A stretch of DNA of 64,000 nt from CAKZNE01 sp040222435 (GTDB lineage Bacteria > Bacteroidota > Bacteroidia > Flavobacteriales > Schleiferiaceae). Below the pieces are notes generated by a model. The model saw only the letters and a list, made by a program, of their open reading frames with translations. It ran no database searches and was not told the DNA's origin. Positions 15,736 to 23,734 of the stretch are shown one piece after another; positions within the stretch are counted from its first letter, which is position 1, and each line of letters starts with the position of its first letter. The DNA is taken from positions 1,674,001 to 1,738,000 of the forward strand of contig OZ243107.1 of assembly GCA_965212245.1 (NCBI GenBank). The letters are read 5' to 3'. The position numbers and the translations under genes were made by a program.

Positions 15736-18654
15736 GTGCTTGGATATCTGAAAATAAGGGGAAATAACTCAGTATTGCTGATCCTGTTTATGGGTCTGCA
15801 ATTTTGGACGTACAATGGCCATGGTCAACTCTATGATTTTGATCAAATTGGCCTGGAACAGGGCATGCCTAACAGCCGGGTAAATGATATCCTTCAGGAC
15901 TCCCGGGGTATTTACTGGATTGCTACCGAAGGGAATGGCTTGCTTCGATACGATGGCTATGAGTTTAAACCTTATACGGATCCTTCGCGGGCTTCCCAGT
16001 TGTTTATGTCTGATCTTTTGGAGGATGCACAGGGCAATATATGGGCAGTACTGGAGAATAGTCTTTTCTGTTTCAATGGTTTTAAGCAGGAAGAATTTGT
16101 AATTCCGTTAGAAAACAGGAGGCCGGTTGAGGTAGCGGTATATGACAGTTTGAATTTAGTGGTAGCTGATCAGGCCGGAACCATTTGGATGATAAACCAG
16201 GCAGGTGCGTGGGATAGTCTGAGTATTAAAGATGTGAAAGGGGTAAATGACCTTGCCGTGCTGAATGAGGTAATATGGCTGGCTACCGATAATGGTTTGA
16301 TACGCCAGGCGAATGGTCGGGTAGAAAGGGTAGATTCCGGTAAAATTCAAAAAATCTTTCCGGGTCCTGAGGGTAAAGAGGTTTTTGTACTGTCTGACTT
16401 TGGCCTTCTTGTATATAACCCATCGGGAAGCCTCTTAAGGTCAAAGTCAGCTGCCTGGAAGGATATTTTTATAACGACTGATTATCATATTGCTCTGGGT
16501 AAGCAGGGACAGATGATCATCCGTGATACAAAAGGGGAAATACTGGAATTTAACTCATCCAACGGTCTTCCCTTGCAAGATTATAAAGGCTGTTATATTG
16601 ACGACAGTAATGTAATATGGCTTTACTCTAATAAGGGCCTGGTTAAGCTTGAATCATTGGCGTGGCAATTTTATACAGGTCTTGATGCCGCAGCTCCGCA
16701 GGTTTTTGCAGTCCATCAGGAAGGTGAAAACTATTTTGCCGGTCTTACCTCCGGTTATGCCGAGATCAATCGGGGAAAGATAGTGGTCCACAAAAAGGAA
16801 AATGGCTTCCCTTACGGCTTAACTCTTTCTATTGAGAGTTTTGAAGGAAGTATATGGCTGGGTACTGAAAAGGGGCTTATCCAAAACCAGGATGGTATAT
16901 ACAGGGAAGTAAAGACGCCCGGTGGCGGAGACTTTGTTTTTGCTATGAAAAATGCAATGAACCGGCTTTGGTTAGGTATGGGTACGGGTCTATTCAGTTA
17001 TAAGAATGGTAGAATACAGAATGTTTCCAGCCGGAACGATTTGCCGCCCGCCACGGTTTTTGCCATTTCCGAAGGCAATGACGGTTCATTATGGTTCGGT
17101 ACATATACGGAAGGTTTTTTCCGTTATGCAAAAGATCGGTGGCAGGTAATGAAAGAATTAAATGGGGTGCGCCTGGACAGCCTTCGGTTCAGTTGTTTTG
17201 CCGCGGTAAATGAAAATGAGATATGGGCCGGTAGCCTTACCGAAGGCATTTTTCATTTCAGCAAAAACGGGGTGCAGCGCATTCCGGTGCAGGATCTGCA
17301 ATTTGCAGAGATACAGTCTATGGCGGTAGCTTCTGACGGAACACTATGGGTAGGCACGAATAAAGGTGTTTTTGAGATCAGAAAAGGTAATGTCTCCAAT
17401 ATCATTAAGTTACCGTACCACGCAGATCTTAACGAACAAAGTTGTACCCCCCAGTCTCTGCTTATTCAAAATGAGCAACTGCTGGCTGGCACCACGGCTG
17501 GTCTTCAGGTTTTACACCTGAATGATTACCGTACACAACGCCCTCCTCCACGGCTAATATTAACTGATATTAAGATGTTTTTAGGCCAGAACTCCAGTTT
17601 GCCTGAATACGCTGATGATTCACTAAGGTTTACCCTTGTGCCGGCTGATGTGAGGTTGCCTTATGATCTTAACTTTCTGAGTTTCAATCTTACGGGTCTA
17701 ACCGCTTATCAAAAAGAAAATCTGCAATATCGCTACCGTCTTAGCGGACAGTCGGATCAGTGGACCTTAGCGGGTAGCCGGAGGGAGGCCATTTTTTCAA
17801 ATATTAAACCTGGCCATTATACATTTGAGGCTGAGGTATCCCGTTTTGGGGAAGGCTGGAATCCATCTGGAATTAAATATACATTCCAGATTTTAAGGCC
17901 GGTTTGGTTGAGGTGGTGGTTCATAACCCTAAGCTGCCTTGCGTTGGGCACCTTATCTTTCATTTTTATCCGGGATCGCCTTAAAAGGGCTAATCAGCGT
18001 TTAAGACTTGAAAACGCTTTATTGGATATGGAACGCAAAGCTCTTCGTTTGCAAATGAATCCTCATTTTATTTTTAACGCCCTTGACTCCATCAGTAGTT
18101 TTATTTTTAAAAAAGACCCTGAGAAAGCGGTGCGGTATCTCAATAATTTCGCAAAATTAATGAGGCTTACCCTTGAATCATCGATGGAGCATCTTCATCC
18201 TGTGGAGACTGAAGTATCCGTGCTAAAGAATTACCTTGAACTTGAAAAGTTACGCTTTCAGGGAAAATTTGAGTACGAAATTGAGGTAGATGATGAGATC
18301 GATTATGACGTGGGTATTCCTCCTATGCTTATTCAACCACACGTAGAAAACGCTATACTTCATGGATTAAAGCCACTGGAAGATTCCGGGCAATTAGATA
18401 TACGGTTTATTATAGATGAAGATCTGCTGGTAATTGAAGTTGAGGATAACGGAATAGGAAGAAAGAGAGCTAAAGAACTGCATAAACGAAAGGATCACCG
18501 CTCCATGGCCACCCAGATTAACCGCGATCGTTTACGGTTACTGAGAGTGTCTATGAGTGAAAAAGTAGAGATTACCATTTTGGATAAGGTAAAAGAAAGC
18601 GGAGAACCGGCCGGGACAAAAGTGATTATTAAGTTGCCGGCTGAGAACATTTGA
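15736..18654 (+). CDS. Sensor histidine kinase with periplasmic two-component-regulator propeller
   Basis: The 972-residue protein starts at GTG with a signal or membrane segment (VLLILFMGLQFW), since the frame has no nearer start covering it. Residues about 35-600 are propeller repeats of the reg_prop type (SRVNDILQDSRGIYWIATEG, DGSLWFGTYTEGFFRY), followed by a Y_Y_Y-like immunoglobulin domain (about 625-720) and one membrane helix (WWFITLSCLALGTLSFIF, about 730-748). The cytoplasmic part is a LytS/YehU-type kinase with H-box MNPHFIFNALDSISSFIF, LEKLRFQGKF, and the ATP-binding IPPMLIQPHVENAILHGL and DNGIGRKRA. The LytTR regulator follows 27 bp downstream. The propeller probably senses an extracellular ligand or polymer, but its identity cannot be told. 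Confidence 0.93.
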   Translation: MLGYLKIRGNNSVLLILFMGLQFWTYNGHGQLYDFDQIGLEQGMPNSRVNDILQDSRGIYWIATEGNGLLRYDGYEFKPYTDPSRASQLFMSDLLEDAQGNIWAVLENSLFCFNGFKQEEFVIPLENRRPVEVAVYDSLNLVVADQAGTIWMINQAGAWDSLSIKDVKGVNDLAVLNEVIWLATDNGLIRQANGRVERVDSGKIQKIFPGPEGKEVFVLSDFGLLVYNPSGSLLRSKSAAWKDIFITTDYHIALGKQGQMIIRDTKGEILEFNSSNGLPLQDYKGCYIDDSNVIWLYSNKGLVKLESLAWQFYTGLDAAAPQVFAVHQEGENYFAGLTSGYAEINRGKIVVHKKENGFPYGLTLSIESFEGSIWLGTEKGLIQNQDGIYREVKTPGGGDFVFAMKNAMNRLWLGMGTGLFSYKNGRIQNVSSRNDLPPATVFAISEGNDGSLWFGTYTEGFFRYAKDRWQVMKELNGVRLDSLRFSCFAAVNENEIWAGSLTEGIFHFSKNGVQRIPVQDLQFAEIQSMAVASDGTLWVGTNKGVFEIRKGNVSNIIKLPYHADLNEQSCTPQSLLIQNEQLLAGTTAGLQVLHLNDYRTQRPPPRLILTDIKMFLGQNSSLPEYADDSLRFTLVPADVRLPYDLNFLSFNLTGLTAYQKENLQYRYRLSGQSDQWTLAGSRREAIFSNIKPGHYTFEAEVSRFGEGWNPSGIKYTFQILRPVWLRWWFITLSCLALGTLSFIFIRDRLKRANQRLRLENALLDMERKALRLQMNPHFIFNALDSISSFIFKKDPEKAVRYLNNFAKLMRLTLESSMEHLHPVETEVSVLKNYLELEKLRFQGKFEYEIEVDDEIDYDVGIPPMLIQPHVENAILHGLKPLEDSGQLDIRFIIDEDLLVIEVEDNGIGRKRAKELHKRKDHRSMATQINRDRLRLLRVSMSEKVEITILDKVKESGEPAGTKVIIKLPAENI

Positions 18655-18681
18655 ATAATTAATTTTATAAAAAAAATTGAT

Positions 18682-19440
18682 ATGGTACAGGTTGTAATCA
18701 TTGATGATGAAGAAAATTCCCGGGATTCCCTCAAGGGTAAGCTGGATCTGTTCTGTCCGGAAGTTGAAATATCAGGAGAAGCAGGGAGTGTAAAAGACGG
18801 TATTGCCGCTATCACCTTACATAAGCCAGATGCTGTCTTTCTGGATATTAAATTAGCGGGGGAAAGTGGCTTTGATATTTTGGATGAAATGGCTAAAAAT
18901 GATGAGCTGAATCCGGAGATCGTATTTATAACAGCTCATGATGAATTTGCCATTAAGGCTATTAAATTCAGTGCACTGGATTATCTTCTTAAACCCATTG
19001 ACCCGGAAGAACTGGTGCGGGCTATTCGTAAGATAGAAGAACATAAAGGGCTTCCGCATCATGCCGCCAATCTCAATGTTCTGGTTGAAAATATCCGTCA
19101 GGCCTCAGACTCCCCTAAAAAGATTGTGGTTCCCACTTCAGATGGAATGCACGTAATCAAACTGGCTGATATTATCCGTTTGGAGTCCAGCAGTAATTAC
19201 ACCACTTTCTTTTTGAATAATGATAAATCATTATTAGCCTCCAAAACACTTAAGGAATTTGATAATATGCTTACCGGCTATAATTTCAACCGGGTACATA
19301 AATCGCACCTGGTAAATATGAATTACCTGAAACGTTATGTGCAAACAGACGGGGGATATCTGATTCTGGAAGATGGTTCTAAAATCCCGGTGGCTAACCG
19401 TAAAAAAGAGCAATTGCTGAGTACACTGAAAAACTTGTAG
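18682..19440 (+). CDS. LytTR-family response regulator
   Basis: The 252-residue regulator has a receiver domain (residues 1-120) with acidic pair D8-D9, phosphoacceptor D55 (AVFLDIKLAGESGFDIL), switch threonine in VFITAHDE and lysine in YLLKPIDPEE. Residues about 150-250 are a LytTR DNA-binding domain (IIRLESSSNYTTFFLNNDKS, FNRVHKSHLVNMNYLKRY). It is the expected partner of the kinase upstream, whose stop lies 27 bp away. Two hairpins downstream look like its terminator. Target genes are not evident. Confidence 0.95.
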   Translation: MVQVVIIDDEENSRDSLKGKLDLFCPEVEISGEAGSVKDGIAAITLHKPDAVFLDIKLAGESGFDILDEMAKNDELNPEIVFITAHDEFAIKAIKFSALDYLLKPIDPEELVRAIRKIEEHKGLPHHAANLNVLVENIRQASDSPKKIVVPTSDGMHVIKLADIIRLESSSNYTTFFLNNDKSLLASKTLKEFDNMLTGYNFNRVHKSHLVNMNYLKRYVQTDGGYLILEDGSKIPVANRKKEQLLSTLKNL

Positions 19441-19466
19441 AATCGCTTTTCGCTGACAAGGCAGGG

Positions 19467-19490
19467 GCTGGCTTTGAATCATTAGCCAGC
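19467..19490 (+). terminator. Hairpin after the LytTR regulator gene
   Basis: GCTGGCT and AGCCAGC form a 7-bp stem with a 10-base loop, 26 bp after the stop. The T-run (CTTTTT) is 11 bp beyond the stem, so this could be a weak or first terminator. Confidence 0.4.
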
Positions 19491-19568
19491 GGTAAAATGC
19501 CTTTTTAGTATGATCTTTAGAAGATCAGATACAGTCCTATCTGTTATTTGGTTTCGTTTCCCTTATTT

Positions 19569-19600
19569 CCCGCAGTACTGGCTGCGGGATTTTCTTTTTC
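19569..19600 (+). terminator. Terminator between the LytTR regulator and convergent purE
   Basis: CCCGCAG (19569-19575) pairs with CTGCGGG (19582-19588) around a 6-base loop, and ATTTTCTTTTT follows directly. The T-run is only on the plus strand, so it should stop transcription coming from the regulator gene before it enters purE antisense. Confidence 0.65.
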
Positions 19601-20087
19601 AGATAGTTTTGGCAGACTCCAGGACTTTATCCCGAAGCTCATTTTTATAATCCACCAGTTTTTTCTGCACTTCTGGTTGAGCCGATCCTATAATTTGTGC
19701 GGCCAGAATACCGGCATTCTTAGCACCATCCAGCGCCACAGTAGCTACCGGCACCCCTCCCGGCATCTGGAGTATGGACAAAACCGAATCCCAACCATCA
19801 ATGGAATTCCGTGATTTTACGGGCACACCAATTACCGGCAGAGGAGACAAAGATGCTACCATGCCAGGAAGATGAGCTGCACCTCCGGCACCGGCAATAA
19901 TTACCTTTAAACCTCTTTCGTGAGCCGTTTTGGCGTACTGGTACATCAAATCAGGGGTACGGTGAGCCGAAACAATATTGATTTCATAGCTAACCCCCAA
20001 TTCATCCAGAATATCTGAAGCTTGCTGCATAATGGGCAGGTCCGACTTGCTGCCCATAATAATTCCTACCTGTGCTTTAATGCTCAT
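19599..20087 (-). CDS. purE: N5-carboxyaminoimidazole ribonucleotide mutase
   Basis: PurE moves the carboxyl group of N5-CAIR to give CAIR in purine synthesis. The 162 residues match the short class I enzyme: IIMGSKSDLPIMQQASDIL, the catalytic histidine in SAHRTPD, IAGAGGAAHLPGMVASL and PVIGVPVKS. The start overlaps the purK stop by 4 bp. PurE and PurK act in sequence (PurK makes N5-CAIR), so this is a functional pair. Confidence 0.97.
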   Translation of the reverse strand: MSIKAQVGIIMGSKSDLPIMQQASDILDELGVSYEINIVSAHRTPDLMYQYAKTAHERGLKVIIAGAGGAAHLPGMVASLSPLPVIGVPVKSRNSIDGWDSVLSILQMPGGVPVATVALDGAKNAGILAAQIIGSAQPEVQKKLVDYKNELRDKVLESAKTI

Positions 20088-21253
20088 GTTTTGCTGATTA
20101 CTTTAATTTTATCTTTTACATCTTTAGCCTGGGCTCGTGCCTCAGCCAGTGTGCCGGCTGTAACGGTAATATGTCCCATTTTACGGAAAGGCCGGGTTTG
20201 CGCTTTTCCATATAAATGCACGTAAGTGGCGGGCATTTGTAAAATGGTTTCAATGCCTTCATAAAAAACCGGGCCTTCATGCTTTTCGGCACCCGTGAGG
20301 TTTATCATTACTGCTGGCCTTATAACCGAAGTATCACCCAACGGAAGGTTGAGGATAGCCCTTATATGCTGCTCAAACTGGGAGGTTATATTCCCCTCAA
20401 TGGTTAAATGGCCGCTGTTATGGACGCGGGGAGCTACCTCATTTACCAGGATGGTTTCATTTTCCAGGAGGAACATCTCTACTGCCAGTAAACCTACGTG
20501 ATCGAGCTTTTCAGCAATTTGGGTGGCTAAAGCCTCTGCTTTATTTTGTATCTTTTTCTCTAAGGTGGAAGGACTGAAAACATACTCAACCAGATTGGCA
20601 GTAGGGTGAAAGTCCATTTCAACTAACGGAAAACATTTAGTTTCTCCGTTTTCGGAGCGGGCTACAATTACGGCCAGTTCTTTCTCAAAGAAGATGAGCT
20701 CTTCGGATAATCCTTCGGTATCCGGAAGGTTTTCCAGTTGCTCAGGACCTTTTACTATTTCCACGCCACGTCCATCATAGCCACCGCTGGCTGCTTTCCA
20801 TACAAAAGGATATCTTATATGGTCATACTCTAATAAATGAAATAGCTCTTCCCTGGTGGTAAAGGTTTTGAAAGGAGCAGTTGGAATTTTATTGGATCGG
20901 TAAAACTTCTTTTGCACACACTTATTCTTGATGGTTTCAAGTGCTGCTGGGCGGGGAAACACCTTCTTACCTTCCTTTTCCAGTCGTTTTAAAGCGGCAA
21001 TGTTTACGCCTTCAATTTCTATGGTTATTACATCACAGTCCTGCCCAAACTGGTAAACGGTTTCCTCGTCCATAAGGTCCCCCTTATGAAATTCATTACT
21101 GGCTATTCTCCCGGGAGCACTTTCTGAAGGGGCAAGCACTTTAGTTCTAATATCATACTGTCGGGTTGTAGTCAATAGCATTTTACCCAATTGCCCGCCA
21201 CCCAGGATCCCGAGCTTAAAATCTGATGAAAAATAAGTTTTTTGTTCAGGCAC
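20084..21253 (-). CDS. purK: 5-(carboxyamino)imidazole ribonucleotide synthase
   Basis: PurK is an ATP-grasp ligase that carboxylates AIR to N5-CAIR using bicarbonate and ATP. The 389-residue product shows LGILGGGQLGKMLL at the N-terminus, the ATP-grasp core (YPFVWKAASGGYDGRGVEIV, EELIFFEKELAVIVAR) and the family end NEVAPRVHNSGHLTIEG. It precedes purE with a 4-bp overlap, and its own start overlaps the SprT-like gene by 8 bp. Confidence 0.97.
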   Translation of the reverse strand: MPEQKTYFSSDFKLGILGGGQLGKMLLTTTRQYDIRTKVLAPSESAPGRIASNEFHKGDLMDEETVYQFGQDCDVITIEIEGVNIAALKRLEKEGKKVFPRPAALETIKNKCVQKKFYRSNKIPTAPFKTFTTREELFHLLEYDHIRYPFVWKAASGGYDGRGVEIVKGPEQLENLPDTEGLSEELIFFEKELAVIVARSENGETKCFPLVEMDFHPTANLVEYVFSPSTLEKKIQNKAEALATQIAEKLDHVGLLAVEMFLLENETILVNEVAPRVHNSGHLTIEGNITSQFEQHIRAILNLPLGDTSVIRPAVMINLTGAEKHEGPVFYEGIETILQMPATYVHLYGKAQTRPFRKMGHITVTAGTLAEARAQAKDVKDKIKVISKT

Positions 21254-21926
21254 TTTTTATGTTTTTTTCAGTTTCAATATATTTTACTTCGGCTAATGGA
21301 TGAACCATGTATTCCCGGCCGTTTTGAAGATTCAGGCAACGATAACGTTTTCTCGCTTTGGGCCCTTTCTTAAATATCATATTCTTCCCGATACTAAAGC
21401 AGGTACCCGCTTCCAATTGTTCTACTACCAGGGCTGGTTTTTCGTTAAAAGTTTGCAATACCCGGAAAAGTTCCAGGTCAGTACAACTGCTGGCACTTCC
21501 TTTATTCAGACTTTTAGTAAGGGCTTTTTTCAGGTTGGAAGGAAAAACATCCCTCTCCAAGTAGGGGTGCATCAATTCTCGAAAAGTACTTTGCCATTCC
21601 TCACCATGAGGTTTTATAGTTTGTCCAAAAGAAACAAAAGCTTTTAAATGAGCCATTTCATGCACCAGAGTTATAAGAAAGGCAAAGGTGTTGAGGTTGC
21701 CATTGATACTTATGCGATGTCTCTCAGAGCCTTTGGGAAAGCGATAGTCACCAAACTTTGTCTTCCTGGGGTTTTTGATCTTTAATTCAACCGGAGCGGA
21801 GCGCAACAATTCCATGGTAAGCTCAAGAGTGCCCTCCGGAAGGTATTTACGTAAAGTATTTTCAGACTTGCCGGTCAATTTTTGAACTGGTATTATAGTG
21901 AGTACCCGGGCAATTGCACTTTTCAA
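21246..21926 (-). CDS. SprT-like zinc metalloprotein
   Basis: The 226-residue frame contains a SprT-like domain: a zinc-binding HEMAHLKAF motif near residue 90, the third-ligand region KPHGEEWQSTFRELM, and a C-terminal zinc-ribbon-like end with two cysteines (SCTDLELFR and YRCLNLQNG). Related bacterial proteins are of unknown function; the eukaryotic relative SPRTN cleaves DNA-protein crosslinks. The start is uncertain because there is no ATG before the domain: TTG at 21926 gives 226 residues, and TTG at 21878 would give 210 (MTGKSENTLRKYLPEG), closer to typical family starts. It runs into purK with an 8-bp overlap. Confidence 0.8.
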   Translation of the reverse strand: MKSAIARVLTIIPVQKLTGKSENTLRKYLPEGTLELTMELLRSAPVELKIKNPRKTKFGDYRFPKGSERHRISINGNLNTFAFLITLVHEMAHLKAFVSFGQTIKPHGEEWQSTFRELMHPYLERDVFPSNLKKALTKSLNKGSASSCTDLELFRVLQTFNEKPALVVEQLEAGTCFSIGKNMIFKKGPKARKRYRCLNLQNGREYMVHPLAEVKYIETEKNIKSA

Positions 21927-22037
21927 GTGAACGGCAGCCCTGGCTTAAAAGGATTAGTAAAATCAGGAAAGCAAATGTTTTGATATACTTTGTTCTTTTC
22001 CTCATTAGCGATACAAAATTACTCTTATTTTAGCGAT

Positions 22038-22787
22038 ATGTTTTTAACAGAGGGGATAAGGTCTATGGGGAAGTATTTTCTCCTGTTAGGTCAAACATTT
22101 CATAAACCGGAAAACTGGGTAGAGTACCGGAAAGCCCTGGCAAGGGACCTGGAGTTGCTCGGATTGAATAGTATTGGAATAGTATCCATCATATCACTCT
22201 TTGTAGGGGCGGTTGTAACTATTCAAACGGCCTATAACCTGGATGATCCTCTGGTTCCGGATTACTACATAGGTATTGCTACCCGTGAATCTATTATTCT
22301 TGAATTTTCACCTACCATCATTTGCCTGATCCTTTCGGGTAAAGTAGGATCTAATATTGCATCTACTCTTGGTAGTATGCGCGTGTCTGAACAAATTGAT
22401 GCCTTGGAAGTGATGGGAATAAACCCTGCGGGGTATTTGATATTACCCAAAGTTATTGCCTTGGTTTTTTTTAATCCGCTACTTATCATCATAAGTATGT
22501 TTCTGGGTATTCTGGGAGGCTATTTTGCAGCAGAGTTTGCCGGGGTTGTTGCCCCTGTAGATTACTTGCAAGGAATACAAAGTGCTTTTAATCCTTTTTA
22601 TGTGTCGTATGCACTTATAAAAACAGTAGTCTTTTCTTTTATAATAACCACCGTTTCGGCTTACTATGGCTTTTACGTAAGAGGTGGGGCTATTGAAGTA
22701 GGTATTAACGCCACCAAGGCGGTTGTAAGCAGCAGTATCGCCATTATCATTGCCAACTATGTATTAACCCAGATTTTACTTGTATAA
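22038..22787 (+). CDS. MlaE-like phospholipid ABC transporter permease
   Basis: This is the membrane subunit of an MCE-type lipid transporter that moves phospholipids between inner and outer membrane. With ATG at 22038 it has 249 residues and about five to six membrane segments. The MlaE hallmark region is clear (ATRESIILEFSPTIICLILS, SNIASTLGSMRVSEQIDALE, MGINPAGYLILPKVIAL). A longer frame from TTG at 21990 adds 16 residues without conserved features. MlaF follows 2 bp later. No substrate-binding MlaD/MCE gene is nearby. Confidence 0.92.
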   Translation: MFLTEGIRSMGKYFLLLGQTFHKPENWVEYRKALARDLELLGLNSIGIVSIISLFVGAVVTIQTAYNLDDPLVPDYYIGIATRESIILEFSPTIICLILSGKVGSNIASTLGSMRVSEQIDALEVMGINPAGYLILPKVIALVFFNPLLIIISMFLGILGGYFAAEFAGVVAPVDYLQGIQSAFNPFYVSYALIKTVVFSFIITTVSAYYGFYVRGGAIEVGINATKAVVSSSIAIIIANYVLTQILLV

Positions 22788-22789
22788 CT

Positions 22790-23542
22790 ATGCTGGAAGT
22801 TAAGGATCTGCATAAGGGTTTTGGTGATGAAATGGTTCTCAAAGGCATATCCACCAAGTTCCGTCAGGGAAAGACCAACCTCATTATAGGTCAAAGCGGT
22901 TCCGGAAAAACGGTTTTTTTGAAGAGCCTGGTAGGCCTGCATAAAATTGATCGTGGAGAAATCATCTATGATGGCCGCAGGCTGGCCACGATGGAGGATG
23001 AAGAGCGCAAAGAGTTGCGCACTGAAATGGGAATGGTGTTTCAGGGAAATGCTTTATTCGATTCTTTAACCATTGAAGAGAACGTTATTTTTGCCTTAAG
23101 CATGTTCTCGGGTATGAGTAAGGAAGAAATGACCGAACGTGCGAATTTTTGTTTGAAGCGTGTAAGCCTGGAGAATGTAAATAAAAAATTTCCGGCTGAG
23201 CTTAGTGGGGGAATGCAAAAGCGGGTGGCTCTGGCCAGAGCTATTGCTTTTAAGCCTAAATACCTGTTTTGTGATGAGCCTAACTCAGGCCTGGATCCAA
23301 AAACTGCTATTGTAATAGATAACCTTATCCGGGAGATTACTCAGGAGTATAATATTACTACCGTCATCAATACCCATGATATGAACTCAGTCATGGAAAT
23401 AGGAGATCATATAATCTACATTAAGTTCGGGGTAAAGGAATGGGAAGGAAGTAGTGAAGATATCCTGAACACGGATAATGAGAGCATCAATGATTTTGTA
23501 TACAGCTCTGAACTGTTTCGTAAAATAAAGGCCAAGCTCTAA
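22790..23542 (+). CDS. MlaF-like phospholipid ABC transporter ATPase
   Basis: The 250-residue ATPase is the energy subunit for the MlaE-like permease 2 bp upstream. Walker A is IGQSGSGKTV (about residue 36), the Q-loop is GMVFQGNALFDSLT, the signature LSGGMQKRVALARAI, Walker B YLFCDEP, and the switch histidine NTHDMNS. All key residues are intact. The signature and the FQ.NALFDSLT segment are typical of the MlaF/Ttg2A branch. Confidence 0.93.
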   Translation: MLEVKDLHKGFGDEMVLKGISTKFRQGKTNLIIGQSGSGKTVFLKSLVGLHKIDRGEIIYDGRRLATMEDEERKELRTEMGMVFQGNALFDSLTIEENVIFALSMFSGMSKEEMTERANFCLKRVSLENVNKKFPAELSGGMQKRVALARAIAFKPKYLFCDEPNSGLDPKTAIVIDNLIREITQEYNITTVINTHDMNSVMEIGDHIIYIKFGVKEWEGSSEDILNTDNESINDFVYSSELFRKIKAKL

Positions 23543-23685
23543 TAGGGAGTATTTTCACCTTTTTTAAATCCATCATAAATAAAGTATAACCAAGTAAGTC
23601 GTTGTCAGGTGGCGAGCTGTTACCAGGCTACTTCTATGATAGCTGTTAAAACTTAATAAGTGACCATATTATATTACCCATAAAA

Positions 23686-23713
23686 AAAGCCCGATGCTTA
23701 AGCATCGGGCTTT
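23686..23713. terminator. Perfectly palindromic bidirectional terminator
   Basis: A 14-bp inverted repeat with no unpaired loop bases on paper (AAAGCCCGATGCTT then its complement) sits between the convergent mlaF-like and T9SS cargo genes. Seven A residues on its left give a strong T-run on the minus strand, so it mainly serves the cargo gene, with a weaker TTTAAAGTTT tail on the plus strand. Confidence 0.85.
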
Positions 23714-23734
23714 AAAGTTTTAAGAATCTATTTC

